DNA from: Hylemonella sp.
GTDB lineage: Bacteria; Pseudomonadota; Gammaproteobacteria; Burkholderiales; Burkholderiaceae_C
Assembly: GCA_030695415.1 (NCBI GenBank)
Contig: JAUYQZ010000016.1
Span: 1 to 64,000 of the forward strand
Direction of reading: 5' to 3'
Length of the DNA: 64,000 nt
The notes beneath the pieces were generated by a model, which did not search any database, was not told the DNA's origin, and was given only the letters and a program-made list of their open reading frames with translations. Position numbers and translations under genes: made by a program. The first letter of the stretch is position 1. Each line of letters starts with the position of its first letter. This document shows, one piece after another, positions 41,744 to 51,302 of the stretch.

Positions 41744-44563
41744 ATGTTTCCGCTGCTCAAGCTCCCCATCCAAGGACTGTTCCTGCGCAGCCGGGTGGCA
41801 CGTCGCGTGTTCCTGCTGTTCCTGCTGTCGGCCCTGATCCCGGCGCTGCTGCTGGCGGTGCTGGCCTATGGTCACATGCGCACCATGGACCAGCAGCACG
41901 TCAATCGCCAGCTGGCCCTGGAGGGCGGCAACTACGCCAGCGGTCTTTATGAACGCTTGCTGGGCGCGCACTTCATGCTCAGCGTGCAGGCCGTCGGCTT
42001 GCGCCAGGGGCTGACGGTGGCCGACACCCGCCCCGATCGGGCACACCGGGTGTTCAGGCGCATCGTGCTGCGTGACAAGGCGCGGCCGGACAGCCCGGTC
42101 GACGCGGCGATGGGCGAGCGCCTGCAGCAGTCGCCGGCGCTGGCCCATCTGGCCAGCGGAGAGGGCGTGCTGTTGGCATCGCCCGGCCCCGCCGGCGCCC
42201 GCATCGAGCTGGCCACCGCCATCGATCCCGCAAACCCTGCGCGTGGCTTGCTGGTGGCCGAGCTGGAGCCGGCGCATGTCTGGGGCAATGCCGAGGATCT
42301 GGCGCACCAGACCCAGGCCTGCGTGCTGGATGCCGCCGGGCGCGTGCTGTATTGCTCGGACGCGCAACTCGTGGCGGTCGCCGCCGATATTGCAGCCCAG
42401 GGCCTGGAGCAGGCCACAGGCGTCAGCGGCGACTGGCAGTTCAACACACGCAGCCTGTTTCTGCGGGCGCGCTTCGCGCAGGACGACTGGACCGTCATCA
42501 CCTTGCGTCCGCAGGGTGCGAGCGAGGCCGGCTGGGGCCGGCTGGCCTACTTCTTCCTCGGCATCGTGCTGCTGACCCTGCTGCTGGTGGCCCTGCTCAG
42601 CGGGGTGCAGCTGCGTCGCATCCTGGTGCCGCTGGAGCGGCTGATCGACGGTACGCGACGCATCGCGCGTGAAGAATTCGTGCAGCCGGTCCTGGTGCAG
42701 CGCGATGACGAGTTCGGGCAGCTCGCACAGGCGCTCAACAGGATGGCGGCGCGCCTGGGCCGGCAGATGGGCACCTTGCGCGCGTTGGCGGAGATCGACC
42801 ATGAAATCCTGTCCCGCGTGGACATGGAGCAGATCATCGCCCGGGTCCAGGAGCGCCTGCACGAGCTCTGGCCGAAGGCCATCACCAGCATGGTGGTGTT
42901 TGACCAGCAGGCCGCCGACTTTGGCATCGTGCACCTGTACTCCGGTGTCAGCGATGTCACCTCCAAGATGCCCAGCCAGCTGGAGCCCTGGCTGCTGGAG
43001 CAGCTGGCGCGGGATTACGACGGCCTGTGGTTCGATGTGGGTGCCGGTGAGCTGCCGGACTTCCTGTCCATGGTGGCTGACGCCGGCGCACGGCGCATTC
43101 TGGTGCTGCCCATCTTGTGGGACGGCAAGGTCACCGGCCTGCTGGCCATCGGCCTGCTGGAGCCTCGCGAGTTCGGCAGCGAACTGGTGCAGCAGGCGCG
43201 CGATCTGGTCAACCGCATCGGCGTGGCCCTGGCGGCCCATGCGCGTGACGAACTGCTCAAATTCCACGCGTACCACGATGCACTCACCGGCTTGCCCAAC
43301 CGGCCGCTGCTCGTCGAGCGCCTTGACCGGGAGATGGCCCACGCGCGACGCAACGGCAAGCAGCTGGCCGTGCTGTTCATCGACCTGGACCATTTCAAGA
43401 AAATCAACGACACCCTGGGGCACGACAGCGGCGACCGCCTGCTGTGCCAGGCGGCCGAACGCCTGAGCTCCTGCACACGCGAGGGCGATACCGCGGCCCG
43501 CATGGGGGGCGACGAGTTCGTGGTGCTCTTGCCCGGCCTGGGCAACGCACAGCAGGCGGCGCGCCTGGCGGGCGAGATGCTGGGTGTGCTGGCCGAGCCT
43601 TTCATGATCGAAGGTGGCAGCCATTACCTGGGTGCGAGCATCGGGGTGGCGATCTTCCCGGATGACGGCAGCCTGGCACCGGAACTGCTCAAGAAGGCAG
43701 ACATGGCCATGTACCGCGCCAAGGCCACCGGCCGCGGGCGCGTCATCTTTTTTGAGGAGAGCATGAACCTCATCCAGCAGGAGCAGTCCGTGCTGGAGCG
43801 CGAACTGCGCCTGGCCATCGCGCGTGGCCAGTTCTCGCTGCTGTACCAGCCGCGGGTGCGGCTGAGCGACGGCATGCTATCGGGTGCCGAAGCCTTGCTG
43901 CGCTGGCAGCACCCTGAGCTGGGCTGGGTCAGTCCCGACAGATTCATCCCGCTGGCCGAGGAGGTCGGACTCATCGACGAGATCGGAGGCTGGGTGCTGC
44001 GTCAGGTCTGCGAGCAGCTGGGGCGCTGGCAGGTGGCTGGCTACCGCCTCACCATCTCCGTCAATGTGTCGGGCCGCCAGCTCAAATCGGGGCGCCTGGG
44101 CCACGTGGTGCAGCAGGCGCTGGTCGACCACGGCGTGGTGCCGGCCGCTCTGGAACTGGAGGTCACCGAGGGCACTCTGATCGACAACATCGAGGAGGTG
44201 GGCGAGCAGCTCGCCCAGATCAAGCAGACCGGCGTTGTCATTGCACTGGATGATTTTGGCACCGGCTACTCTTCGCTGAGCTATCTGCAGCGCCTGCCGA
44301 TCGACATCCTGAAGATCGACCGCTCCTTCACCCGCGAGCTGGGACGCCACGAGGGCGCCGGCAGCATCGTGCATTCGATCATCGTGCTGGCGCATGCCCT
44401 GGGCAAGACGGTGGTGGCCGAAGGCGTGGAGCGCGAAGAGCAGGCCGAGCTCCTGCGGGGCTGGCAATGCGAGCAGGCCCAGGGCAACCACTACAGTCCG
44501 CCGCTCAAGGTCGACGCGCTGGAGGCGATGATGACGCCTTCACGGCCTGCCGAGATCCTTTGA
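41744..44563 (+). CDS. Membrane-bound GGDEF-EAL protein with HAMP and GAF domains
   Basis: A 939-residue c-di-GMP signalling protein. It has a membrane helix at about 18-40, a periplasmic sensor region, a second helix at about 266-289, HAMP at 290-340, a GAF-like region at 365-500, GGDEF at 510-670 and EAL at 690-935. The GGDEF motif is intact (RMGGDEFVVLL) with an upstream RxxD I-site (REGD five residues before). The EAL domain has GAEALLRW and DDFGTGYSSLSYL. Both activities seem possible. ATG 41744 is chosen because it begins a clean N-terminus after the pseudopilin stop. Confidence 0.92.
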   Translation: MFPLLKLPIQGLFLRSRVARRVFLLFLLSALIPALLLAVLAYGHMRTMDQQHVNRQLALEGGNYASGLYERLLGAHFMLSVQAVGLRQGLTVADTRPDRAHRVFRRIVLRDKARPDSPVDAAMGERLQQSPALAHLASGEGVLLASPGPAGARIELATAIDPANPARGLLVAELEPAHVWGNAEDLAHQTQACVLDAAGRVLYCSDAQLVAVAADIAAQGLEQATGVSGDWQFNTRSLFLRARFAQDDWTVITLRPQGASEAGWGRLAYFFLGIVLLTLLLVALLSGVQLRRILVPLERLIDGTRRIAREEFVQPVLVQRDDEFGQLAQALNRMAARLGRQMGTLRALAEIDHEILSRVDMEQIIARVQERLHELWPKAITSMVVFDQQAADFGIVHLYSGVSDVTSKMPSQLEPWLLEQLARDYDGLWFDVGAGELPDFLSMVADAGARRILVLPILWDGKVTGLLAIGLLEPREFGSELVQQARDLVNRIGVALAAHARDELLKFHAYHDALTGLPNRPLLVERLDREMAHARRNGKQLAVLFIDLDHFKKINDTLGHDSGDRLLCQAAERLSSCTREGDTAARMGGDEFVVLLPGLGNAQQAARLAGEMLGVLAEPFMIEGGSHYLGASIGVAIFPDDGSLAPELLKKADMAMYRAKATGRGRVIFFEESMNLIQQEQSVLERELRLAIARGQFSLLYQPRVRLSDGMLSGAEALLRWQHPELGWVSPDRFIPLAEEVGLIDEIGGWVLRQVCEQLGRWQVAGYRLTISVNVSGRQLKSGRLGHVVQQALVDHGVVPAALELEVTEGTLIDNIEEVGEQLAQIKQTGVVIALDDFGTGYSSLSYLQRLPIDILKIDRSFTRELGRHEGAGSIVHSIIVLAHALGKTVVAEGVEREEQAELLRGWQCEQAQGNHYSPPLKVDALEAMMTPSRPAEIL

Positions 44564-44658
44564 AGCGCGCTGACGGGAACCGGCAGCCAGCCCGAAGCCG
44601 GCCCGTCCGTCCCGTGATTCAATAGCGCAGACATGCAGGCATTCCTCGGGAGACAGCC

Positions 44659-45279
44659 ATGTTCCGTGACCGAATTCAAGCCGCCGGGCAGCTGGCCGAA
44701 CAACTCGCGGCTTACCGGGGCCAGCACCCGCTGGTGCTGGCCATCCCCCGCGGCGCCGTGCCCATGGCCAAGGTCATCGCGGAGCGCCTGATGGGGGATT
44801 TCGATGTGGTGCTGGTGCGCAAGCTGCGCGCGCCCTGGCAGCCGGAACTGGCCATCGGCTCGGTAGACGAAAGCGGCTGGACCTATCTGGCCCCCTTTGC
44901 GGCCGGCACCGGGGCCGACGCGCAGCACATCGAAGCGGAGAAGCGCAAGCAGATGGAAACCATCCGCCAGCGCCGCGCCCAGTACACCCCCTTGCGCCGC
45001 CACATCGACCCGGCTGGACGCATCGTGATCGTGGTCGACGACGGCCTGGCCACCGGCGCCACCATGATCGCGGCCTTGCACGGCCTGCGCCAGCAGAAGC
45101 CGGCCCGCTTGATCTGCGCGGTGCCGGTCTCCCCGCCCGACACGTTGGCCCAGGTGCGCCCGCTGGCCGATGAGGTGGTCTGCCTGGAGGCACCCGAGTG
45201 GTTTCAGGCCGTGGGCCAGTTCTACCGGGATTTCGAGCAGGTCGAGGATGAAGAGGTCATCAGGCTCCTGAAAGTCTGA
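44659..45279 (+). CDS. Phosphoribosyltransferase-domain protein
   Basis: A 206-residue type I PRTase-fold protein (COG1926-like) with the PRPP loop IVIVVDDGLATGATM (about residues 121-135) and the N-terminal LVLAIPRGAVPMAKVIA. Its substrate is unknown. The convergent neighbour at 45289 is a dienelactone-hydrolase-like protein; in other bacteria these two domains occur fused in one protein, which suggests a joint function. That link is inference. Confidence 0.87.
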   Translation: MFRDRIQAAGQLAEQLAAYRGQHPLVLAIPRGAVPMAKVIAERLMGDFDVVLVRKLRAPWQPELAIGSVDESGWTYLAPFAAGTGADAQHIEAEKRKQMETIRQRRAQYTPLRRHIDPAGRIVIVVDDGLATGATMIAALHGLRQQKPARLICAVPVSPPDTLAQVRPLADEVVCLEAPEWFQAVGQFYRDFEQVEDEEVIRLLKV

Positions 45280-45288
45280 ACGCTCCCC

Positions 45289-45924
45289 TCAATGCCAGTG
45301 CCGACCGAACCAGTCGGCGGCCAGTCGCGCCACTTCCTCCAGCGTGCCGGGCTCCTCGAACAGGTGCGTGGCATTCGGGATCACCGTGAGCTCCTTCTCG
45401 CAGCGCAGCCGCGCGTAGGCCACCCGGTTGAGCTCGAGCACCTCGGTGTCCAGCCCGCCCACCAGCAGCAGCGTGGGCGCCGTCACCCGGGCCAGATCGT
45501 GGGCGCCGGCCAGGTCGGGCCGGCCGCCGCGCGAGACCACGGCCTGGATGTCGGTGCCCGGCCCGGCTGCCGCCTGCAGGGCCGCGGCGGCACCCGTGCT
45601 GGCGCCGAAATAGGCGATGGGCAGGTGCCGGCTGGCGGGCGTGTGCAGGCGGACAAAGCCGGTGGCCAGCAGCAGGCGGTGCGTCAGCAGGCTGATGTCG
45701 AAGCGCGTGTGGTAATCCAGATCCTCGCTCAGCGTCAACAGGTCCAGCAGCAGCGTGCCGATGCCCTGCCCATGCAGCACCTTGGCCACGTGGTTGTTGC
45801 GCGGACTGTGCCGGCTGCTGCCGCTGCCATGCGCGAACAGCACCAGGCCCTTGGCATCGACCGGCAGTTCCAGCATGCCCTCGATGTGCACGTCGTCGGC
45901 GGGGATGCGCAGCAGTTCATGCAT
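45289..45924 (-). CDS. Dienelactone-hydrolase-like alpha/beta hydrolase
   Basis: A 211-residue hydrolase with [17 protein letters not shown] near residue 30, a nucleophile elbow [11 protein letters not shown] and acid and base in VGGLDTEV and [10 protein letters not shown]. It converges on the PRTase gene with only 9 nt between stops. The substrate is not evident. Upstream, 45925-46186 contains no other gene. Confidence 0.85.
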   Translation of the reverse strand: MHELLRIPADDVHIEGMLELPVDAKGLVLFAHGSGSSRHSPRNNHVAKVLHGQGIGTLLLDLLTLSEDLDYHTRFDISLLTHRLLLATGFVRLHTPASRHLPIAYFGASTGAAAALQAAAGPGTDIQAVVSRGGRPDLAGAHDLARVTAPTLLLVGGLDTEVLELNRVAYARLRCEKELTVIPNATHLFEEPGTLEEVARLAADWFGRHWH

Positions 45925-46072
45925 GTCGATGCTCCGATCTATGGGCGGAATGCGTCGCGATTCAACGGGGGTTTGCGCATACCGGTTGGAAGGTACCGCG
46001 CGGTGGGGGCTGCGTCAAGGCGGCCGGGCCACGGACGGAAAAGCCACGGTTGACGCGGACGAGCCCAGCTCC

Positions 46073-46098
46073 GAAAGGCTTTTCCAAGAGCCCGATTC
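46073..46098 (+). promoter_or_regulatory. Weak sigma-28-like site before the Cache chemoreceptor gene
   Basis: GAAAGGCT (46073-46080) and CCCGATTC (46091-46098) with 10 nt between them partly match the flagellar sigma factor consensus TAAAGTTT-N11-GCCGATAA. The core AAAG and CCGAT are present but the spacing and flanks are off, so this is a weak call. Confidence 0.25.
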
Positions 46099-46186
46099 CG
46101 GTCTTATTTCCCTAATAACAGCAGGGAATTTGTGGAGAATAGGAACCAGCGTTTTTTCGTCCCTTCCATCTCCCCCTGGAGTCACC

Positions 46187-48787
46187 ATGAACCCATCCCG
46201 ATCCGGCGGCTGGCAAGACCTGCGCCTGGGCCTCAAGCTGCCCCTCAGCGTCTTTCTGGTCGTCAGCCTGGTCTTCGCCGCCTTCGTGATGGCGGTGGGC
46301 TATTCGATCTCCCGTTCGGTGGAAGAGCGTGCCAATGCGGAGGTGGCCGACAAGGTCAAGATCGTGGTGGACCTGCTCGATGCGGCCGACCGCGACTTTC
46401 GCAAGCGTGCGCCCGTGCTGGCCCAGGGCCTGCAGGCCCGGCTCGCAGGCAAGTTCGAGCTGGATCCGGCCATCACGCCCGTCAACGGCAAGCCGGCACC
46501 CACGCTCACGCTGGAGGGCAAAGTGGTGAACATGGACTTCTCGGTGGTGGATCGCTTCACGGAAGTCACCGGTGCCGTCGCCACGGTGTTTGCCAAGACC
46601 GGCGACGATTTCATCCGCGTCACCACTTCGCTCAAGACCGACAAGGGCGAGCGCGCCATCGGCACCCTGCTGGACCGCGCCCACCCGGGCTACAAGGCCA
46701 CGCTGGAGGGGCAGACCTTCCTGGGCTTTGCCGTCCTGTTCGGCAAGCCTTACATCACGCAATACGACCCGATCAAGGATGCCCAGGGCAAGGTGATCGG
46801 CATGACCTTCATCGGCATGGGCTTCGAGGAGTACCTGAAACAGCTCAAGGACACCCTGCGCGGCCTGAAGATCGGCCAGACCGGTTATTTCTACGTGCTG
46901 GATGGTCGTTCCGGCCCCACCTACGGCAACCTGGTGGTGCACCCGGCGGCCGAGGGCAAGAACCTGCTCGACAGCAAGGATGCCAGTGGCCGTGAGTTCC
47001 TCAAGGACATGATGGAACAGAAGAACGGCATCATCCGCTACCCCTGGGTCAACAAGGAGCTCGGTGAGAGCACGCCGCGCGAGAAGGTGGTGGCCTTTGC
47101 CCACTTCAAGGGCTGGAACTGGATCGTGGCCGCCGGCACCTACGAGGACGAATTCACGAGCGACGTGCGGCGCCTGCGCAACCTCTACGCCGTGATGGGC
47201 GTGGCCATGGTGCTGGTGATCTCCGGCATCCTGTATCTGCTGATCCGTCGCTGGGTCGCCCAGCCGCTGGTGCAGGTCCGTGCTGCCGCACAGGCTCTGG
47301 CCCAGGGTGACCTGAGCGTGCAGTTGCAGGTGGTCCGTCGCGACGAGATCGGTGAGGTGATGGAGGCCATGAATCAGGTGGGCAGCGGCCTGGGCGACGT
47401 GGTGCGCACGGTGCGCCAGGGCGCGGAATCGGTTTCCACGGCCAGCGCAGAGATTGCGCAGGGCAACCAGGACCTCTCTTCGCGCACTGAAAGCCAGGCC
47501 AGCTCGCTCGAGCAGACAGCGGCCAGCATGGAACAACTGGGCGCCACCGTGCGCCAGAACGCCGACAGCGCCAAGCAGGCCAACCAGCTGGCGCAAAGCG
47601 CCTCCGCCGTGGCCGTGCAGGGCGGTCAGGTGGTGGCCCAGGTGGTGGGCACCATGAAGGGCATCAATGATTCGAGCAAGAAGATCGCCGACATCATCAG
47701 TGTGATTGACGGCATCGCCTTCCAGACCAACATCCTGGCACTCAACGCGGCCGTCGAAGCGGCGCGTGCCGGTGAACAGGGCCGCGGCTTTGCGGTGGTG
47801 GCGGCCGAAGTGCGCAGCTTGGCCGGTCGCTCAGCCGAAGCGGCCAAGGAGATCAAGACCCTGATTGGCGACAGCGTGACCCGCGTGGAGCAGGGCACGG
47901 CCCTGGTGGACCAGGCCGGCCACACCATGGAAGAGGTGGTAGCCAGCATCAAGCGCGTGACCGACATCATGGGCGAGATCAGCGCGGCCAGCGTCGAGCA
48001 GGCCCAGGGTGTGGCGCAGGTGGGCGAAGCCGTGACGAATATGGACCAGGCCACGCAGCAGAACGCGGCGCTGGTGGAAGAGATGGCCGCTGCGGCCTCC
48101 AGCCTGCGCTCGCAGGCTGGCGATCTGGTGCAGACGGTGGCGCTGTTCAAGCTGGCTGGGGGCAGTGGCGGAAGCGGCTTCGCCGCCCCCACGACTACGG
48201 TGGCCCGGACTGTGCCTGTGCGATCCAGCTCACTCACCGGCGCGCCGCGAGTCGGCCAGGAGCGCCGGTCGCCCCCATTGGCATCAACTGCCAACAACAC
48301 CCTGGCCGGCATCGATCTGGACAGCGCGATCAAGGCGCATGCGGACTGGCGCAGCAAACTCCGGCTCGCAGCTTCCAAAGGCGAGCAGCTGGATGCAGCC
48401 ACCATCGGTCGTGACGATTGCTGCACCTTGGGCAAGTGGCTCCATGGCGAAGGGAAGCAACGGTTTGCGCAGCGCCAGTGCTTCCCGGATCTGGTGGCGG
48501 CCCACCGCGGCTTTCATGAGGAAGCCGGAAAGGTGGCACGCACCATCAACCAAGGCCGGGGCACCGAGGCGGAAGCGATGCTGGAGGCCGGCACCGGGTT
48601 CTCGCGCGCTTCACAGGATGTAACCCGTCTCATTGTCCAGCTCAAAAATGAGGCTGAACGGCAGGCCAAGGCAGGCACGGGTGGCGTGGCGGCTCGGTCC
48701 GTTGCGCCCCGACCCGTCGCGACAGCCAAACCCGCATCGGCCCCCAAGCCGGCGGCCAGCGGCGATGATGAATGGGAGACGTTCTGA
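46187..48787 (+). CDS. Chemoreceptor with Cache sensor and C-terminal CZB domain
   Basis: An 866-residue methyl-accepting chemotaxis protein. Helix 1 lies at about 20-41, a large periplasmic Cache region at 42-334, helix 2 at 335-354, HAMP at 350-400 and the signalling domain at 400-655 with the hairpin tip [21 protein letters not shown] chemoreceptor zinc-binding (CZB) domain at about 708-820 has [12 protein letters not shown] and HRGFHEEAG, the expected His/Cys ligands. ATG 46187 is chosen for the transmembrane start; the open frame upstream is a shadow of 45289-45924. CZB domains sense zinc or hypochlorite in known proteins. Confidence 0.93.
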   Translation: MNPSRSGGWQDLRLGLKLPLSVFLVVSLVFAAFVMAVGYSISRSVEERANAEVADKVKIVVDLLDAADRDFRKRAPVLAQGLQARLAGKFELDPAITPVNGKPAPTLTLEGKVVNMDFSVVDRFTEVTGAVATVFAKTGDDFIRVTTSLKTDKGERAIGTLLDRAHPGYKATLEGQTFLGFAVLFGKPYITQYDPIKDAQGKVIGMTFIGMGFEEYLKQLKDTLRGLKIGQTGYFYVLDGRSGPTYGNLVVHPAAEGKNLLDSKDASGREFLKDMMEQKNGIIRYPWVNKELGESTPREKVVAFAHFKGWNWIVAAGTYEDEFTSDVRRLRNLYAVMGVAMVLVISGILYLLIRRWVAQPLVQVRAAAQALAQGDLSVQLQVVRRDEIGEVMEAMNQVGSGLGDVVRTVRQGAESVSTASAEIAQGNQDLSSRTESQASSLEQTAASMEQLGATVRQNADSAKQANQLAQSASAVAVQGGQVVAQVVGTMKGINDSSKKIADIISVIDGIAFQTNILALNAAVEAARAGEQGRGFAVVAAEVRSLAGRSAEAAKEIKTLIGDSVTRVEQGTALVDQAGHTMEEVVASIKRVTDIMGEISAASVEQAQGVAQVGEAVTNMDQATQQNAALVEEMAAAASSLRSQAGDLVQTVALFKLAGGSGGSGFAAPTTTVARTVPVRSSSLTGAPRVGQERRSPPLASTANNTLAGIDLDSAIKAHADWRSKLRLAASKGEQLDAATIGRDDCCTLGKWLHGEGKQRFAQRQCFPDLVAAHRGFHEEAGKVARTINQGRGTEAEAMLEAGTGFSRASQDVTRLIVQLKNEAERQAKAGTGGVAARSVAPRPVATAKPASAPKPAASGDDEWETF
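47651..48117 (+). repeat. Inverted repeat copy A (signalling domain of the first chemoreceptor)
   Basis: About 465 bp of this gene is nearly identical to the reverse complement of 48983-49448. Aligned by eye, one 70-base block (from about 47651) matches exactly and another 91-base block differs at only about five positions. Confidence 0.85.
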
Positions 48788-48899
48788 AGCGGCGGTTTCC
48801 TGTCCCGCCGTGCGGTGTCTCGAATCTGCTGGCCCTGAACCGGACCGACACCGACAGCATCTGCCCGGGTGGGTCGAGTTCCAGTGGCAGGCGACGTGC

Positions 48900-50519
48900 T
48901 TAGCGGGTGAGTGCGGGCGGTCGGCCGCGATGCTGGTCCCGAGACAGTTCAAAGACGGCCACGGCGTTCACCAGCTCCTGCGCCTGTGAGCGCAGGCTGG
49001 AGGCCGCAGCGGCCATCTCTTCCACCAGCGCCGCGTTCTGCTGCGTCGCCTGGTCCATATTCGTCACGGCTTCGCCCACTTGCGCGACACCCTGGGCCTG
49101 CTCCACGCTGGCCGCGCTGATCTCGCCCATGATGTCGGTCACGCGCTTGATGCTGGCTACCACCTCTTCCATGGTGTGGCCGGCCTGATCCACCAGCGCC
49201 GTGCCCTGCTCCACCCGGCCCACGCTGTCGCTGATGAGCGTCTTGATCTCCTTGGCCGCCTCGGCCGAGCGCCCGGCCAGGGAGCGAACCTCGGCAGCGA
49301 CCACGGCAAAGCCGCGGCCCTGTTCACCGGCCCGCGCGGCTTCCACCGCGGCGTTGAGCGCCAGGATGTTGGTCTGGAAGGCGATGCCGTCAATCACACT
49401 GATGATGTCGGCGATCTTCTTGCTCGAATCATTGATGCCCTTCATGGTGTCCACCACCTGGGCCACCACTTGACCACCCTTGACCGCCACGGTGCTGGCA
49501 CTCTGGGCCAGCTGGTTGGCCTGGCGCGCGTTGTCGGCATTCTGTTTGACGGTGGAGGACAGTTGTTCCATCGAAGCCGCGGTCTGCTCCAGCGAACTGG
49601 CCTGCGACTCCGTGCGGGCCGACAGGTCCTGGTTGCCCTGAGCGATCTCGGCGCTGGCGTTGGAGATGCCATCGGCGCGTTCGCGCACCTGCCCCACGAT
49701 ACGCTCCAGGCTGTCGCGCATGTCGCGCAGGCCCGCCATCAGGCTGGTGTCGTCGCCGGCGCGCAGCGGGATGTCGGCGTACAGCTTACCCTGCGCAATC
49801 TCCGTGGTGACGCTGCCCGCAGCGCCCGGCTCGCCGCCGAGCTGGCGCAGCAGGTCGCGTGTGATCAACCAGGCCAGGACGACGCCCACCACCAGTGCCA
49901 GGGCCAGCAGCCCCAGCATGGTGGTACGGGCGCGCTGAAAGGTGGCGGCAGCGCTCTGCTCGACCAGGCGGGCACCATTGAAGTTGTAGGCGCTGATGGC
50001 GTCAAGGCTGGTAATGGCCTCGTCCGCGGCGACCTTGGCGGCGCCATCGCTGATATCGCGCGCGTCTTCCGGTTTCTTGGCACGGCCCAGGTCGATCACC
50101 TTGCGGCTGAAGGCAAGGTACTCGGCCCATTTCTTCTTGAAGGTCTCGTACAGTTTGACCTCGGCGTCGCTGGAGGGGAGCTTTTCGTAGGCAGCGAATT
50201 CCTTGCTGATGGCCTGCAGCAACTCCTTCATCCGGTCTTCGTAGTCGGCCATATAGCCTTCATCGGCCGCGACGGTGTGCTTGACCTCGTAGGCGCGGTA
50301 ATCCAGCATGGCCGCGCGCGCCGTGGTCGTGTGGCTGACGCTTGGCATGTAGTTGAGGGCCAGGTCGCTGGAGGACTGGTAAACCGCCTGCAGGCTCAGC
50401 ACCCCCATGCCGCCAACGACGGCCGCCAGCAGCAGCACCAGCCCGAAAGCGCCAGCGAGCCGAACGCCGATGCGCAGCCCGGTGTACCAGCCGCGGATGG
50501 TGGAGAGGAGTGCTTTCAT
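48900..50519 (-). CDS. Chemoreceptor with four-helix-bundle sensor
   Basis: A 539-residue methyl-accepting chemotaxis protein. Helix 1 is at about 19-43, an all-helical periplasmic sensor at 44-188, helix 2 at about 190-215, HAMP at about 216-270, and the signalling domain to the end. It lacks a CZB domain and a Cache domain. ATG 50519 is preferred over TTG 50525 because GAAGG lies 7 nt upstream. The Cache-domain gene at 50593 lies 73 nt upstream on the same strand with no terminator between, so they are probably cotranscribed. Confidence 0.93.
   Translation of the reverse strand: MKALLSTIRGWYTGLRIGVRLAGAFGLVLLLAAVVGGMGVLSLQAVYQSSSDLALNYMPSVSHTTTARAAMLDYRAYEVKHTVAADEGYMADYEDRMKELLQAISKEFAAYEKLPSSDAEVKLYETFKKKWAEYLAFSRKVIDLGRAKKPEDARDISDGAAKVAADEAITSLDAISAYNFNGARLVEQSAAATFQRARTTMLGLLALALVVGVVLAWLITRDLLRQLGGEPGAAGSVTTEIAQGKLYADIPLRAGDDTSLMAGLRDMRDSLERIVGQVRERADGISNASAEIAQGNQDLSARTESQASSLEQTAASMEQLSSTVKQNADNARQANQLAQSASTVAVKGGQVVAQVVDTMKGINDSSKKIADIISVIDGIAFQTNILALNAAVEAARAGEQGRGFAVVAAEVRSLAGRSAEAAKEIKTLISDSVGRVEQGTALVDQAGHTMEEVVASIKRVTDIMGEISAASVEQAQGVAQVGEAVTNMDQATQQNAALVEEMAAAASSLRSQAQELVNAVAVFELSRDQHRGRPPALTR
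48983..49448 (-). repeat. Inverted repeat copy B (signalling domain of the second chemoreceptor)
   Basis: This is the minus-strand partner of 47651-48117. The two copies point toward each other across about 870 bp, so they form a large inverted repeat that could recombine or exchange sequence by gene conversion. Confidence 0.85.
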
Positions 50520-50592
50520 GCCCAAGCCTTCTTTTCAGATAAAGAACGGCGTTCCGGCATCGGCCGGCCGCCCCTCGCCAGCCGCAGCTGTC

Positions 50593-51084
50593 TTACTTCT
50601 TGAAGCCGACGAAGCTCACGCCAACGACCTTGCCCGCCTTGTCCTTGATGGGGTTGTAGCAGGAGTCGTGGGGGGTGCCCAGCACATCGACCTGGGCGCA
50701 GAACTGCTCGCCCTTGTTCATGGCGGCATAGGCGGCAGCGCGCGCCAGCGGCGTGCCCACACCGCGCTTGCCCTCAGGCGTGAGCACGTTGGTGCTGACG
50801 CGGATGTAGTCTTCGCCATGCTTGACGAAGATGGTGGCGGCGGCGCCCGTGGACTTGCGGATCTCATCGACCACGTCGAAGTTGTTGTTGATCTTGCGCG
50901 GACCGAAGAAGATGGCCGGCACGGTCAACTCGCCGGCTTTGTCCGTGCCCTCGATCTTCACCTCGCCGATGCGCGCCAGCCGCGCGTCCAGCGTGGCGAT
51001 GGCGGCCTTGGGGTCGTTGGCCTGGGCCGTCAGTGCGGTGAGGGCGGTGGCGGCGGCAATGATGAAGCGGCTGATCGTGCGCAT
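50593..51084 (-). CDS. Free-standing periplasmic Cache-domain protein
   Basis: A 163-residue exported protein with a signal peptide ending in AQA (near residue 22) and a single Cache fold (ATIFVKHGEDYIRVSTNV, NPIKDKAGKVVGVSFVGFKK). It closely resembles the C-terminal half of the periplasmic Cache region of the chemoreceptor at 46187 ([34 protein letters not shown]). It has no membrane or signalling domain. ATG 51084 is chosen because GAGGAG is 7 nt upstream and the signal peptide begins there. It heads a likely operon with the chemoreceptor at 48900. Confidence 0.85.
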   Translation of the reverse strand: MRTISRFIIAAATALTALTAQANDPKAAIATLDARLARIGEVKIEGTDKAGELTVPAIFFGPRKINNNFDVVDEIRKSTGAAATIFVKHGEDYIRVSTNVLTPEGKRGVGTPLARAAAYAAMNKGEQFCAQVDVLGTPHDSCYNPIKDKAGKVVGVSFVGFKK

Positions 51085-51151
51085 GAAGAACTCCTCGGTT
51101 TTGAATCGGACAGGGCGCCTGTCAGGAATGATCAAGACAGGCGGTCTATTC

Positions 51152-51178
51152 ATATCGGCAACATATGGGACGACTTGA
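51152..51178 (-). promoter_or_regulatory. Sigma-28 (FliA)-type promoter of the Cache gene
   Basis: On the minus strand TCAAGTCG (51171-51178) and GCCGATAT (51152-51159) are exactly 11 nt apart, close to the flagellar sigma factor consensus TAAAGTTT-N11-GCCGATAA. It leaves a leader of about 60 nt before ATG 51084. This would place the Cache gene and the chemoreceptor after it in the flagellar-chemotaxis regulon. Confidence 0.55.
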
Positions 51179-51236
51179 ATTTGCCGGCCAGCGAGGGTAA
51201 AGCGCGGCCCGCGATCTGATTTGTAGCACTATTGCC

Positions 51237-51266
51237 CCAAAAGCGCGAGGCCCCCGCAGGGGCCTC
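51237..51266 (-). terminator. Terminator of the glcD-lrgA-lrgB-tctC operon
   Basis: GAGGCCCC (51247-51254) pairs with GGGGCCTC (51259-51266) around CGCA; on the minus strand the stem is followed by GCGCTTTT (51237-51244). It lies 36 nt after the tctC stop. Confidence 0.7.
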
Positions 51267-51302
51267 CAACTCAAAAAGGGCGCGTTCCCGTACTTATTTC
51301 AC

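Noticed and set aside
45755-46186. N-terminal extension of the Cache chemoreceptor
   Set aside because: The open frame runs back over the antisense hydrolase gene; the receptor membrane helix starts normally after ATG 46187.
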